Source: Clostridiales bacterium UBA6981
GTDB lineage: Bacteria; Bacillota; Clostridia; Oscillospirales; Oscillospiraceae
Direction: 5' to 3'
DNA: 25,831 nucleotides
Assembly: GCA_002450075.1 (NCBI GenBank)
Contig: DJYJ01000061.1
Location: 19,243 to 45,073, forward strand
Shown here: one piece after another, positions 14,861 to 21,183 of the stretch
Position numbering within the stretch: the first letter of the stretch is position 1
Layout of the letters: each line of letters starts with the position of its first letter
Translations under genes and position numbers: made by a program
Notes under the pieces: model-generated
The model's input: the letters and a program-made list of their open reading frames with translations, nothing else
Databases searched by the model: none
What the model was told of the DNA's origin: nothing

Positions 14861-14889
14861 TTGCCTTTCTTTTCCTGGCGTGGTAAACT
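14861..14889 (+). promoter_or_regulatory. Candidate promoter of the AMP-ligase leader
   Basis: TTGCCT (14861-14866), 17 bases, TAAACT (14884-14889); each hexamer matches consensus at 4 of 6 positions. The predicted start, about 14896, coincides with the first base of the large stem, which raises its credibility. Confidence 0.45.
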
Positions 14890-14894
14890 GATTT

Positions 14895-15001
14895 TGCGAC
14901 ACAACCAAATAACTGACATGCGAAGGGAATGGTTTTTGCCTTTTGGTAAAAACGCATTCTCCATCTTTGCATTCCCTTCGGATGTCAAAGGTTGTGTCGC
15001 A
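14895..15001 (+). promoter_or_regulatory. 107-base structured leader, candidate riboswitch/attenuator
   Basis: The outer stem TGCGACACAACC (14895-14906) pairs perfectly with 14990-15001. An asymmetric internal loop (7 and 2 bases) leads to an 18-bp stem, TGACATGCGAAGGGAATG (14914-14931) with 14970-14987 and one mismatch. Inside is a further hairpin GTTTTTGCC-TTTT-GGTAAAAAC. The 3' strand of the outer stem (14994-15002) resembles the 5' arm of the terminator at 15025 and could pair with its 3' arm. I do not recognise a known riboswitch class. Confidence 0.65.
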
Positions 15002-15024
15002 GCAATCGGAGCTATGCGTTTTTC

Positions 15025-15059
15025 GTGCGCAGTCGTTCCGGCTGCGCACTTTTTATTTT
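15025..15059 (+). terminator. Terminator immediately before the AMP-ligase ribosome binding site
   Basis: GTGCGCAG (15025-15032) pairs with CTGCGCAC (15042-15049), extended by T33-G41 and C34-G40, then TTTTTATTTT. The Shine-Dalgarno begins at 15062. A terminator in this place is the usual sign of transcription attenuation in the leader. Confidence 0.85.
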
Positions 15060-15072
15060 GTGGAGGAGAAGA

Positions 15073-16896
15073 ATGCCCGAGCAGACAGAGAAAAAACTGA
15101 CCGGGTACCCGTCCATCGACAAGCCGTGGCTTAGGTACTATGATCGCGATGCGGATGAGAGAGCTCGCGACATACCAGAAGGCAAAACGCTATGGGATGT
15201 TTTTGAAGAAAGACTTCGCAAATACAGTGATTATCCGGCAATTGAGTATTTTGGACGCACTATTTCGAGAACCGAGTTAATTGAAAACGTCTATACATGG
15301 GCAAGTGCATTGAGACACTTAGGTATCAAAGAGGATGAAATAATCCCATACTACGGTGTAATGACTCCTGATGTGTGTGCCATGCTGTTTGCATTGAATA
15401 TGATTGGGGCATGTCCTTATTTCCTGAAACTATCAATGAGTCCGGAGGCTTTGGAGGAGGAGACCCGGGATAGCAGAATAGCAATTGTTAGTGATATCAT
15501 GTGGGATAAAGTAAGCAGCGAGTTTTCTAAAGACCGATTTGAGAAAATAATCATTCTAAAAATCACCGATGCAATGCCTGCCCCAACTAAACAGGTCGTT
15601 TCTTTCATATCAGCTTTAAAAGGAAGAAGCAGAATACCGCACGGCAAGAAATATATATCTGCCACAAATGTCAAGAAACTCGCTCACCATTCTTCGGAAA
15701 GCCTCAAAGCCAAATATGTGGCGGGACGATTTGCTATTATTACATCTTCCAGCGGAACAACTTTAGACGGTATAGTCAAAGGCGTGGTAGCAACGAATGA
15801 ATCTGTTTTGGGGCAGATCCTCGGCGCAACTAGTTCGGACCTTCCTTATGCGCCGGGCATCAGAACATTGAATCATTTTCCCCCAACCGCTGCCACCTCA
15901 TTAAATTCTCTGTTTTTTCTACCGATATATAACGGAGCAACGGTCATTATTGATCCCCGGGTTTCAGAAGACGATTTTTATAATCAGTTAGTTAAGCTGA
16001 AACCTAATGTTGCAATCAACACAAGTAGCATGTGGGAAACATTCTTTAAAAGATTATCCGGGGAAATAAAAGAAGGAAAAAAGATCGATTTATCGCATGC
16101 CAAAGGTTGGCTCGTTGGGGGAGAAGGGGCTGACGTTAAAAAGCTGATAAAATGGGATCGAATACTCCAAGCATGTGGTGCAACATGCATGTATGCTGCT
16201 TATGGACTGTCTGAGACTTTTTCAGGGATATGTATTGACAGGCTGGACGCGAGAAGCGGTTTCGCTAAGTCGGTAGCTGGTGTTGGTCTGCCGATTGCAG
16301 GCCTAATCATGGGCGTTTTTGATAAAAATGGAAAAGAATTGCCTTATAACCACAGGGGAGAATTAAGAGTTAAGACAAAGGCAGCAATGAGGGAGTACTA
16401 TCACAAGCCCGAGCTGACAGCGAAAACTATGGTTGACGGGTGGCTATACACCGGCGATTTGGCGGAGATCGATGAAAACGGCTTCGTTTACATTTGGGGC
16501 CGCTGCAAAGATACCGTCGCCTTATCTGACGGACGGGAGATCTATCTCTTTGATGTGGCGAACAAGCTCAAGGAAAAGGACTATATCGACGACGCCATAG
16601 TCTTGCCGATTCCCTCGCAAGGCAAAGAAAAACAACTTGCCGCGCATATCGTCTGGACGGACAAGCCCTCAGACGCTGAAAAGATTCATCGGATAGAAGA
16701 GCTGAACGAGCTGCTAAAAGACTATCTCCCTGACGAACTTAGTATTTTTGGCTACGCGGAGCATGAAGGGATGCTGCCCTATTCGCCCACAACGCTGAAG
16801 AAAGATAAAAACAAAATGTCCAAGCAATCGACGGGATATATGCAGGTGATTGACGGTCATCTGCGGACTATTAACGTTGATATTTTGGGCAAGTAA
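15073..16896 (+). CDS. AMP-dependent synthetase/ligase (ANL superfamily)
   Basis: Protein of 607 residues that should adenylate a carboxylic acid with ATP, probably then forming a thioester. Core motifs: A3 'TSSSGTTLDGIVKG' (residues 224-237), which is two residues longer than the usual TSGTTGxPKG and lacks its Pro; A5 'YGLSE' (377-381); A7 'YTGD' (459-462); A8 'YIWGRCKD' (about 472-479); A10 'TTLKKDKNK' with the catalytic Lys near 576. No carrier-protein domain is fused and none is encoded nearby, so the substrate and acceptor are unknown. GGAGGAG is 6 bases before the ATG. The gene is much AT-richer than its neighbours up to about 16.45 kb and less so in its last 400 bases, suggesting transfer and perhaps a mosaic origin. 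Expression is probably controlled by the structured leader and terminator upstream. Confidence 0.9.
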   Translation: MPEQTEKKLTGYPSIDKPWLRYYDRDADERARDIPEGKTLWDVFEERLRKYSDYPAIEYFGRTISRTELIENVYTWASALRHLGIKEDEIIPYYGVMTPDVCAMLFALNMIGACPYFLKLSMSPEALEEETRDSRIAIVSDIMWDKVSSEFSKDRFEKIIILKITDAMPAPTKQVVSFISALKGRSRIPHGKKYISATNVKKLAHHSSESLKAKYVAGRFAIITSSSGTTLDGIVKGVVATNESVLGQILGATSSDLPYAPGIRTLNHFPPTAATSLNSLFFLPIYNGATVIIDPRVSEDDFYNQLVKLKPNVAINTSSMWETFFKRLSGEIKEGKKIDLSHAKGWLVGGEGADVKKLIKWDRILQACGATCMYAAYGLSETFSGICIDRLDARSGFAKSVAGVGLPIAGLIMGVFDKNGKELPYNHRGELRVKTKAAMREYYHKPELTAKTMVDGWLYTGDLAEIDENGFVYIWGRCKDTVALSDGREIYLFDVANKLKEKDYIDDAIVLPIPSQGKEKQLAAHIVWTDKPSDAEKIHRIEELNELLKDYLPDELSIFGYAEHEGMLPYSPTTLKKDKNKMSKQSTGYMQVIDGHLRTINVDILGK

Positions 16897-16904
16897 AACC
16901 AAGA

Positions 16905-16942
16905 GCGCACTTACTCACCACCTCACGGCGGTGTAAGTGCGC
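16905..16942 (+). terminator. Hairpin after the AMP-ligase gene
   Basis: GCGCACTTAC (16905-16914) pairs perfectly with GTAAGTGCGC (16933-16942). No T run follows, so termination would be inefficient or factor-dependent. Confidence 0.5.
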
Positions 16943-16965
16943 CCCCTGTTCCAGAGTACTTTTTA

Positions 16966-16994
16966 TTGACAAAAGCTGTCTGTTTTTGTAGAAT
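16966..16994 (+). promoter_or_regulatory. Promoter of the small toxin-like ORF
   Basis: TTGACA (16966-16971), 17 bases, TAGAAT (16989-16994). The predicted start, about 17001, gives a leader of about 70 bases before the ATG at 17071. Confidence 0.85.
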
Positions 16995-17014
16995 ATGCAT
17001 GCCCGCAAGGGTAG

Positions 17015-17066
17015 GGCGTTGCCAAGCGTAAAAAGGCGGTTCCGCCACATCTCCGAAAGGAGGTGT
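17015..17066 (+). promoter_or_regulatory. Leader of the small ORF: long-range pairing arm and sequestered ribosome binding site
   Basis: GGCGTTGCC (17015-17023) is the exact complement of GGCAACGCC (17202-17210) at the 3' end of the same transcript. Closer to the start, ACATCTCC (17047-17054) pairs with GGAGGTGT (17059-17066) around a GAAA tetraloop. That is eight pairs with one G-U, burying nearly all of the Shine-Dalgarno. Both are features of translationally locked type I toxin mRNAs. Confidence 0.75.
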
Positions 17067-17070
17067 TGCT

Positions 17071-17154
17071 ATGCCGATTACATTGACATTTCATGTATGG
17101 AAATACACGATCACTGTCACCGTAAAAAGCAGAAACCGCCACTCGGCCAAGTGA
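17071..17154 (+). CDS. 27-residue peptide, candidate type I toxin
   Basis: The ORF starts with ATG five bases after a perfect AAAGGAGGTG and stops at TGA 17152-17154. The peptide begins MPITLTFHVWKYTITVTV and ends in the basic tail KSRNRHSAK. It shows alternating polar and hydrophobic residues suggesting a beta hairpin or amphipathic strand rather than the plain membrane helix of Fst, TxpA or Hok toxins. I cannot place it in a named family. Evidence for being a real gene is its own consensus promoter, the strong but hairpin-locked ribosome binding site, its own terminator, and a full antisense transcript. The stop codon lies inside a stem-loop (17131-17162). A different role, such as a regulatory peptide, cannot be excluded. 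Confidence 0.72.
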   Translation: MPITLTFHVWKYTITVTVKSRNRHSAK

Positions 17155-17185
17155 CGGTTTCTCTATTAAGATAAACCACTAACTG

Positions 17186-17215
17186 GGCGGAGCCGCTTTT
17201 CGGCAACGCCTTTTT
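17186..17215 (+). terminator. Terminator of the toxin-like transcript
   Basis: GGCG and GCCG (17186-17195, split by GA) pair with CGGC and CGCC (17201-17210, split by AA) around CTTTT, followed by T5. Its 3' arm is also the partner of the 5' leader sequence at 17015-17023. Confidence 0.85.
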
Positions 17216-17223
17216 ACAAACAC

Positions 17224-17252
17224 ATTATAGCGAGGATACCACATCTTGTCAA
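17224..17252 (-). promoter_or_regulatory. Promoter of the antisense RNA
   Basis: Minus strand: perfect TTGACA (17252-17247), 17 bases, perfect TATAAT (17229-17224). It faces the + promoter at 16966 and is the stronger of the two, as expected for an antitoxin RNA. Confidence 0.9.
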
Positions 17253-17333
17253 GAAAAACTCATCTGCACATACGCAGAACGAACAGGCGAGGGATAAATT
17301 TCTCCTTGACAAAACAGCCGTCAGCAGTATTTG

Positions 17334-17362
17334 TTGCTCCCCGTCCGGGAAGATGCTATAAT
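17334..17362 (+). promoter_or_regulatory. Promoter of the Nudix gene
   Basis: TTGCTC (17334-17339), 17 bases, TATAAT (17357-17362), with an extended -10 (TGC before the hexamer). A second TTGACA at 17306-17311 has no -10 at a usable distance. Confidence 0.75.
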
Positions 17363-17396
17363 CTCTTCAACAAACAGGAATCAGGAGGGACAAAGC

Positions 17397-17858
17397 ATGA
17401 CCGGGTATATGTCTGAAATGAGGAAGCTGGTCGGTCATCGCACTGTTATGCAGTGCGGCGCCAGTATCATCTGCCTTGACGCGCAGGAGCGTATCTTATT
17501 GGGAAAGCGCTCAGACAACCACAAATGGGGCTATTCCGGCGGTGCAGTTGAAATCGATGAAATTGCAGAGGATTGTGCAAAACGGGAATTGTTTGAAGAG
17601 ATGGGTCTGACAGCAGAAGATCTTGTTTTTTTCTGTGTCAATTCAGGTCCGGATGCCCATTATATTTACCCCAACGGCGATGAGGTTTCAAATTTTGAAG
17701 TCGTATTCCTCTGCAGGAACTGGCACGGTGAGCCGAGATCAATGGATGGAGAAATGGAAGAGCTTCGGTTTTTTTCCGTCGCTGAAATCGATCTTTCCGA
17801 AATCTCTCCACCAATACGCCGCGTCATCGAAAAGCTTATTTCAGAGGGTGTCAGATAA
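17397..17858 (+). CDS. Nudix hydrolase
   Basis: Protein of 153 residues with a complete Nudix box: GGAVEIDEIAEDCAKRELFE followed by EMGL, fitting Gx5Ex7REUxEExGU with U aliphatic. The box binds the metal ions used to hydrolyse nucleoside diphosphates linked to another group. The preceding 'LLGKRSDNHKWGYSGG' and following 'EVSNFEVVFLCRNWHGEP' are typical of Firmicutes MutT-like paralogues. Substrate unknown. The ATG at 17397 is chosen because GGAGGG lies 7 bases upstream and the promoter lies between it and any earlier start. It is a single-gene unit with its own promoter and terminator, next to the toxin-antitoxin-like locus. Confidence 0.92.
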   Translation: MTGYMSEMRKLVGHRTVMQCGASIICLDAQERILLGKRSDNHKWGYSGGAVEIDEIAEDCAKRELFEEMGLTAEDLVFFCVNSGPDAHYIYPNGDEVSNFEVVFLCRNWHGEPRSMDGEMEELRFFSVAEIDLSEISPPIRRVIEKLISEGVR

Positions 17859-17909
17859 AGGCAGCTTTGTCTTCCATCGCTCTCTGCCTTCCGTTTTCCC
17901 GATGGATTC

Positions 17910-17945
17910 AAAGACGGCGTGACCGACTCAGGTCACGCCGTCTTT
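17910..17945. terminator. Bidirectional intrinsic terminator
   Basis: AAAGACGGCGTGACC (17910-17924) pairs perfectly with 17931-17945 around GACTCA, followed by T-rich sequence. It serves the Nudix gene on + and the SDR gene on -. Confidence 0.93.
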
Positions 17946-17969
17946 TTCTTTTCTTTTCAAGCCGCTCTT

Positions 17970-18764
17970 TCAGGATGCGTAGATTTTGCCGACGAGGAAG
18001 GTCATCAGGCGCGTGGACATGAGCCTTGTGAGGAAAACGAAGACCTTGTACTTTCCTCCCATGGTCACCACGGGCTTGTGGCCCTTTTTCGTCGCGATCT
18101 TCGCCACGAAATTGCCGGCGAACTCGGCCGTCATGCCGGTCTGCTCGTCGTGCTCCATCACGGCGACGGAGCGCGAGATGCGTCCGCCGTAGACGTCGTC
18201 ACCCTCGGCGCTCTTGGCGCGGGCGGCGGTGAAGCCCGTGGCGATGTCGCCGGGCATGATGACGCAGATCTCCACGCCGTAGGGGCGCACCTCCTCGTGC
18301 AGCGCGAGACAGTAGGTCCTGACCGCGGCCTTGGAGGCGGAATAGTAGGCCTGGAACGGGATCGCGATCGGCGCGGCGACCGAGCTCATGCACACGATCC
18401 TGCCGCCGCCCTGCTCGCGCATGATAGGAAGCGCGGCCTTGTTCATGTTCACCATGCCGAAAAAGTTGACGTCGAACTGCCGCCGTGCCTCGCTCGGCGG
18501 CGTGAACTCGACGGCGCCGGAGATGCCGAAGCCCGCGTTGTTGATGAGCACATCGAGCCGGCCCTCCCGCTCGACGACTTCTCTGACCGCCGCGGCGGCC
18601 TGGGTCTCGTCCGTGACATCGCCGCGGATATGACGGACGCCCTCAAGGCCGATGGATTCCTTGCGGCTCATTTCATAAACGGTGCAGCCCATCTTCACCA
18701 GCGCGAGCGCGGCGTTTTTGCCGATGCCGGAGCTGCCGCCCGTGATCAGTACGACTTTGCCCAT
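17970..18764 (-). CDS. SDR family oxidoreductase, candidate 3-ketosphinganine-type reductase
   Basis: Short-chain dehydrogenase of 264 residues. It has the cofactor motif TGGSSGIG (8-15), NNAG (75-78), and catalytic Ser 128, Tyr 141 and Lys 145 (YSASK), at standard spacing. A basic or polar residue after the first strand ('SRKES') suggests NADPH, although this is weak evidence. After residue 200 it has a hydrophobic, basic tail ('KVFVFLTRLMSTRLMTFLVG') that may hold it at the membrane, as for lipid-acting SDRs. It follows the SPT-like gene by 17 bases, so it may reduce the keto product of that enzyme. Other keto-lipid or fatty-acyl substrates are possible. The start is ATG 18764 with GGGGAGAG upstream. 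Confidence 0.85.
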   Translation of the reverse strand: MGKVVLITGGSSGIGKNAALALVKMGCTVYEMSRKESIGLEGVRHIRGDVTDETQAAAAVREVVEREGRLDVLINNAGFGISGAVEFTPPSEARRQFDVNFFGMVNMNKAALPIMREQGGGRIVCMSSVAAPIAIPFQAYYSASKAAVRTYCLALHEEVRPYGVEICVIMPGDIATGFTAARAKSAEGDDVYGGRISRSVAVMEHDEQTGMTAEFAGNFVAKIATKKGHKPVVTMGGKYKVFVFLTRLMSTRLMTFLVGKIYAS

Positions 18765-18781
18765 ATCTCTCCCCTTTTCTT

Positions 18782-19957
18782 TTACAGATTGGCGGCGATG
18801 ATGTCCATCGCCTCGTCCAGCAGCGCCTCGGTGTGCGTGGCCATGTAGCTTGTGCGGAGCAGGCAGTCGGCCGGCGGCGTGGCGGGCGGCAGGACGGGAT
18901 TGACGTAAACGCCCGCGTCATAGATCCGCCGCGAGGTCTCGAGGGTGTTCATGATGTCGTTGGTATAGAGAGGGATGATCGGCGTTGGGACATCGGCGAT
19001 CGATTCGCGGATGCGCACGCCGCGCTTGTGGAAGCCCTCGCGCGCATAGGCGGACAGACTCTGCAGCCGCAGCGGCAGCTCGGGGTGCGCCTCGAGCTTG
19101 CGCAGCGCGGTGAGCGCGACGGCGCAGCTCGCCGGCGTGATGGAGGCCGAGAAGATGAAGGGGCGGGAGGCATGGCGCACATAGTCCGCCACGCGCGCGT
19201 CCGCCGCCATATAACCGCCGAGACTCGCAAGTGACTTGGAGAAGGTACCCATGTAGATGTCGACCTCATCCTCGAGACCGAAGTGGCTGGCCGTGCCGCG
19301 GCCGCCCTCGCCGATGACGCCGAGACCGTGGGCGTCATCGACCATGACGCGCGCGCCATACTGTCTGGCAAGCTTCACGATTTCAGGCAGCTTCGCGATG
19401 TCGCCGCCCATGCTGAAAACGCCGTCGGTGACGATCAGGCAGCCGGAATCCTCCGGCACACGCTGCAGCTGCTTTTCCAGGTCTTCCATGTCGTTGTGCG
19501 CATAGCGCAGCATCTTGCCGAAGCTGAGACGGCAGCCGTCGTAAATGCTGGCGTGGTTTTCCTTGTCGCAGATCACATAATCGTTGCGTCCGACGATCGC
19601 CGAGAGGATGCCGAGATTGGACTGGAAGCCGGTCGAGAAGGTCACGATGCCGCTCTTGCGCAGAAAGATCCCCAGCTCCGCCTCGAGCTCCAGGTGCATC
19701 TCCAGCGTGCCGTTGAGAAAGCGGGAGCCGGAGCAGCCGCTGCCGTAGCGTTCAAAGGCGCGGATGCCGGCCTCGATGATCTCCGGGTCGGTGGTCAGGC
19801 CGAGATAGTTGTTCGAGCCCAGCATGATGCGGCGCCTGCCCTCCATGATGACCTCGGTGTCCTGCCGGGATTCGAGCGCGTGAAAATAGGGGTAGATCCC
19901 CTTTTCGCGGACCTCGTCCGCCATGGAAGGACGATAGCATTTTTCAAAGATATCCAT
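18782..19957 (-). CDS. Alpha-oxoamine synthase, serine palmitoyltransferase-like
   Basis: PLP enzyme of 391 residues that condenses an amino acid with an acyl thioester and releases CO2. Motifs: 'GIYPYFHALESRQDTEV' and 'GSNNYLGLT' near the N-terminus; 'GSGCSGSRFLNGTLEMHLEL' (72-91); His 135 in 'ENHAS' (stacks on PLP); 'TDGVFSMGGD' (177-186); 'VDDAHGLG' (206-213); and the PLP lysine 241 in 'MGTFSKSLASLGG'. The TFSKS-LAS form, 'RPFIFSAS', 'TPIIPL' and 'VYVNPVLPPATP' are closer to bacterial serine palmitoyltransferases than to BioF or KBL, by recall. There are no biotin or threonine-degradation genes nearby. The start is ATG 19957 with AGGAGG 7 bases upstream. First gene of a two-gene operon with the SDR. 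Confidence 0.85.
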   Translation of the reverse strand: MDIFEKCYRPSMADEVREKGIYPYFHALESRQDTEVIMEGRRRIMLGSNNYLGLTTDPEIIEAGIRAFERYGSGCSGSRFLNGTLEMHLELEAELGIFLRKSGIVTFSTGFQSNLGILSAIVGRNDYVICDKENHASIYDGCRLSFGKMLRYAHNDMEDLEKQLQRVPEDSGCLIVTDGVFSMGGDIAKLPEIVKLARQYGARVMVDDAHGLGVIGEGGRGTASHFGLEDEVDIYMGTFSKSLASLGGYMAADARVADYVRHASRPFIFSASITPASCAVALTALRKLEAHPELPLRLQSLSAYAREGFHKRGVRIRESIADVPTPIIPLYTNDIMNTLETSRRIYDAGVYVNPVLPPATPPADCLLRTSYMATHTEALLDEAMDIIAANL

Positions 19958-20007
19958 TGGCTGTCCTCCTGAGTAGTCCAAAATTTTTTATTAAAATATT
20001 TGAATTA

Positions 20008-20036
20008 AATATAACATGAACCGACAGGCGGCGCAA
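20008..20036 (-). promoter_or_regulatory. Promoter of the SPT-SDR operon
   Basis: Minus strand: TTGCGC (20036-20031), 17 bases, TATATT (20013-20008), about 50 bases upstream of the ATG, in an AT-rich region. Confidence 0.6.
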
Positions 20037-20117
20037 GACCCTGCTTTCTTAATTTTCTCAAATATGAAGAATCATTAGTTTTTACCGGCGGGGCTACCAT
20101 TTTGGATTTTGTTATAT

Positions 20118-20123
20118 TATAAT
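20118..20123 (+). promoter_or_regulatory. -10 element of the sortase gene
   Basis: A perfect TATAAT lies 25 bases before the sortase ATG. No recognisable -35 is found at 16-18 bases, so it may need an activator or be fortuitous in AT-rich sequence. Confidence 0.4.
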
Positions 20124-20148
20124 ACCCCGCGGAAGGGAGGCTTCCTAA

Positions 20149-20964
20149 ATGAAAGGACTTACGCGCACGTTATTGACGGCGCTTGTTATTTTGCTTTTGC
20201 TGGCGGCTTTGTTCAGCGGGTGGAAGATCTATTCGATCCAGCGTGGCTATCACGACGCGGCGGATCGCTATGATTCGCTCTCCGGCTCCGTTTTCTCGAC
20301 GCTTACGGGCAGCCGGGAGAAGACCGGCTCACCCGCCGGGAGCGTCGAAAGCGCCGACGGGGTGATCGTCGTCGGCTCGGAAGCGCCGCTTGACGTTTCC
20401 CCGATCTCGATCGACTTTGACCTGCTCGCCCAGCGCAGCGACGACGTCATCGGCTGGCTCTATCTGCCGGATACGGCGATCAACTATCCGGTCGTGCAGG
20501 GCTATGATAACGATTATTATCTCGACCATTTCCTCGACGGCTCGTACAATGTGGGCGGCTCGCTGTTTGCGGACTTCACCTGCCCGGATGATTTTTCGGG
20601 GCAGAACACAATCATTTACGGCCACAACATGCGCGACGGCTCGATGTTCGCGCTGGTCGACGATTATACCGACCAGGCCTTTTATGACGCGCATCCCGTC
20701 ATGTATCTCAACACCCCCCAGCAGAATTACCGCGTCGACTTCTTTGCCGGCTTTACGACGGACCCCGAATCCTTTGTCTATGCCTCCGCGTTTGCGACAG
20801 AGGGCGACTATATCGCATACCTTAATACCGTAAGGCTTTATTCCGATTTCTCCAGTCCCGTCGAGGTGAGCAGCGCCGACCGGATCATCACGCTTTCGAC
20901 CTGCACCTACTCCGCTGAGGACGTCCGCTTCGTGCTCTTCGGCAAGCTTGTGGAGATCGGCTGA
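20149..20964 (+). CDS. srtB: Class B sortase
   Basis: Membrane-bound transpeptidase of 271 residues that attaches surface proteins to the cell wall. One N-terminal signal-anchor (residues 7-24), a linker to about residue 90, then the sortase barrel: 'DVIGWLYLPDTAINYPVVQG' (start of the class B domain), 'FADFTCPDDFSGQNTIIYGH' with catalytic His 159, 'VMYLNTPQQNYRVDFFAGF', 'TLSTC' with catalytic Cys 252, and Arg 260. The complete His-Cys-Arg triad predicts activity. GGGAGG lies 9 bases before the ATG. The next gene encodes a large secreted repeat protein, but that protein lacks an obvious sorting signal. Confidence 0.93.
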   Translation: MKGLTRTLLTALVILLLLAALFSGWKIYSIQRGYHDAADRYDSLSGSVFSTLTGSREKTGSPAGSVESADGVIVVGSEAPLDVSPISIDFDLLAQRSDDVIGWLYLPDTAINYPVVQGYDNDYYLDHFLDGSYNVGGSLFADFTCPDDFSGQNTIIYGHNMRDGSMFALVDDYTDQAFYDAHPVMYLNTPQQNYRVDFFAGFTTDPESFVYASAFATEGDYIAYLNTVRLYSDFSSPVEVSSADRIITLSTCTYSAEDVRFVLFGKLVEIG

Positions 20965-20983
20965 GTCTCATCCGCACGGCAGC

Positions 20984-21013
20984 GCAGACCGGAAGAAACT
21001 CCGGTCTGCTTTT
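20984..21013 (+). terminator. Terminator of the sortase gene
   Basis: GCAGACCGGA (20984-20993) pairs perfectly with 21000-21009 around AGAAAC, followed by TTTTCTT. Confidence 0.9.
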
Positions 21014-21035
21014 CTTAATGAGAAGGAGTTTTTTC

Positions 21036-21152
21036 CTTAAGAATTATTCAGCCTCCGGCATCTTGTAATCGAAACGTAACATGATATAATGAGACCATGA
21101 AAAGCAAAAATACGTTCATTCAGGGAACAAATTGCTTAAGAATCTTAAGATT
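21036..21152 (+). promoter_or_regulatory. Promoter and CTTAAG repeats upstream of the MBG protein
   Basis: TTGTAA (21063-21068), 16 bases, TATAAT (21085-21090) is a good promoter with a leader of about 87 bases. CTTAAGAAT occurs at 21036-21044 and 21135-21143, and CTTAAGATT follows directly at 21144-21152, bracketing the promoter. Confidence 0.65.
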
Positions 21153-21183
21153 TTCCCCGTCCTGTTCAGAGGAGAAACGCAAA

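Larger units (their letters stand above)
17030..17217 (-). ncRNA. Antisense RNA (candidate type I antitoxin)
   Basis: A transcript starting near 17217 from the consensus minus-strand promoter would run through the complement of the whole small ORF, its ribosome binding site hairpin and its leader. It would end at GGCGGAACCGCC plus TTTTT (17046-17030), a short terminator on the minus strand. The expected length is about 190 bases. It includes a hairpin (17131-17162) whose stem is fully paired on this strand if one G-U is allowed, giving an exposed loop that could seed pairing. The RNA is inferred from promoter and terminator alone. Confidence 0.65.

Noticed and set aside
14895..15001. MITE or transposon remnant
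   Set aside because: The arms are long, but there is no flanking target-site duplication (left flank GATTT, right flank GCAAT), and the position between promoter and terminator is better explained as a leader structure.
14895..15060. T-box riboswitch
   Set aside because: No T-box consensus, specifier stem or synthetase/amino-acid gene downstream; the downstream enzyme is an acyl or aryl ligase.
14266..15134. Several short overlapping open frames in the tRNA-to-ligase gap
   Set aside because: They cross tRNA, terminators and hairpins, differ in every frame, and lack binding sites. The 16-codon frame at 14724 has a Shine-Dalgarno only one base from its ATG.
14294..17252. Integrative element with attachment sites at tRNA-Cys
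   Set aside because: No integrase is present, and I found no second copy of the tRNA-Cys 3' end downstream. Base composition suggests transfer, but attachment sites are not supported.
17306..17311. TTGACA as the Nudix -35
   Set aside because: No -10-like hexamer lies 16-18 bases downstream; the TTGCTC/TATAAT pair at 17334-17362 fits better.
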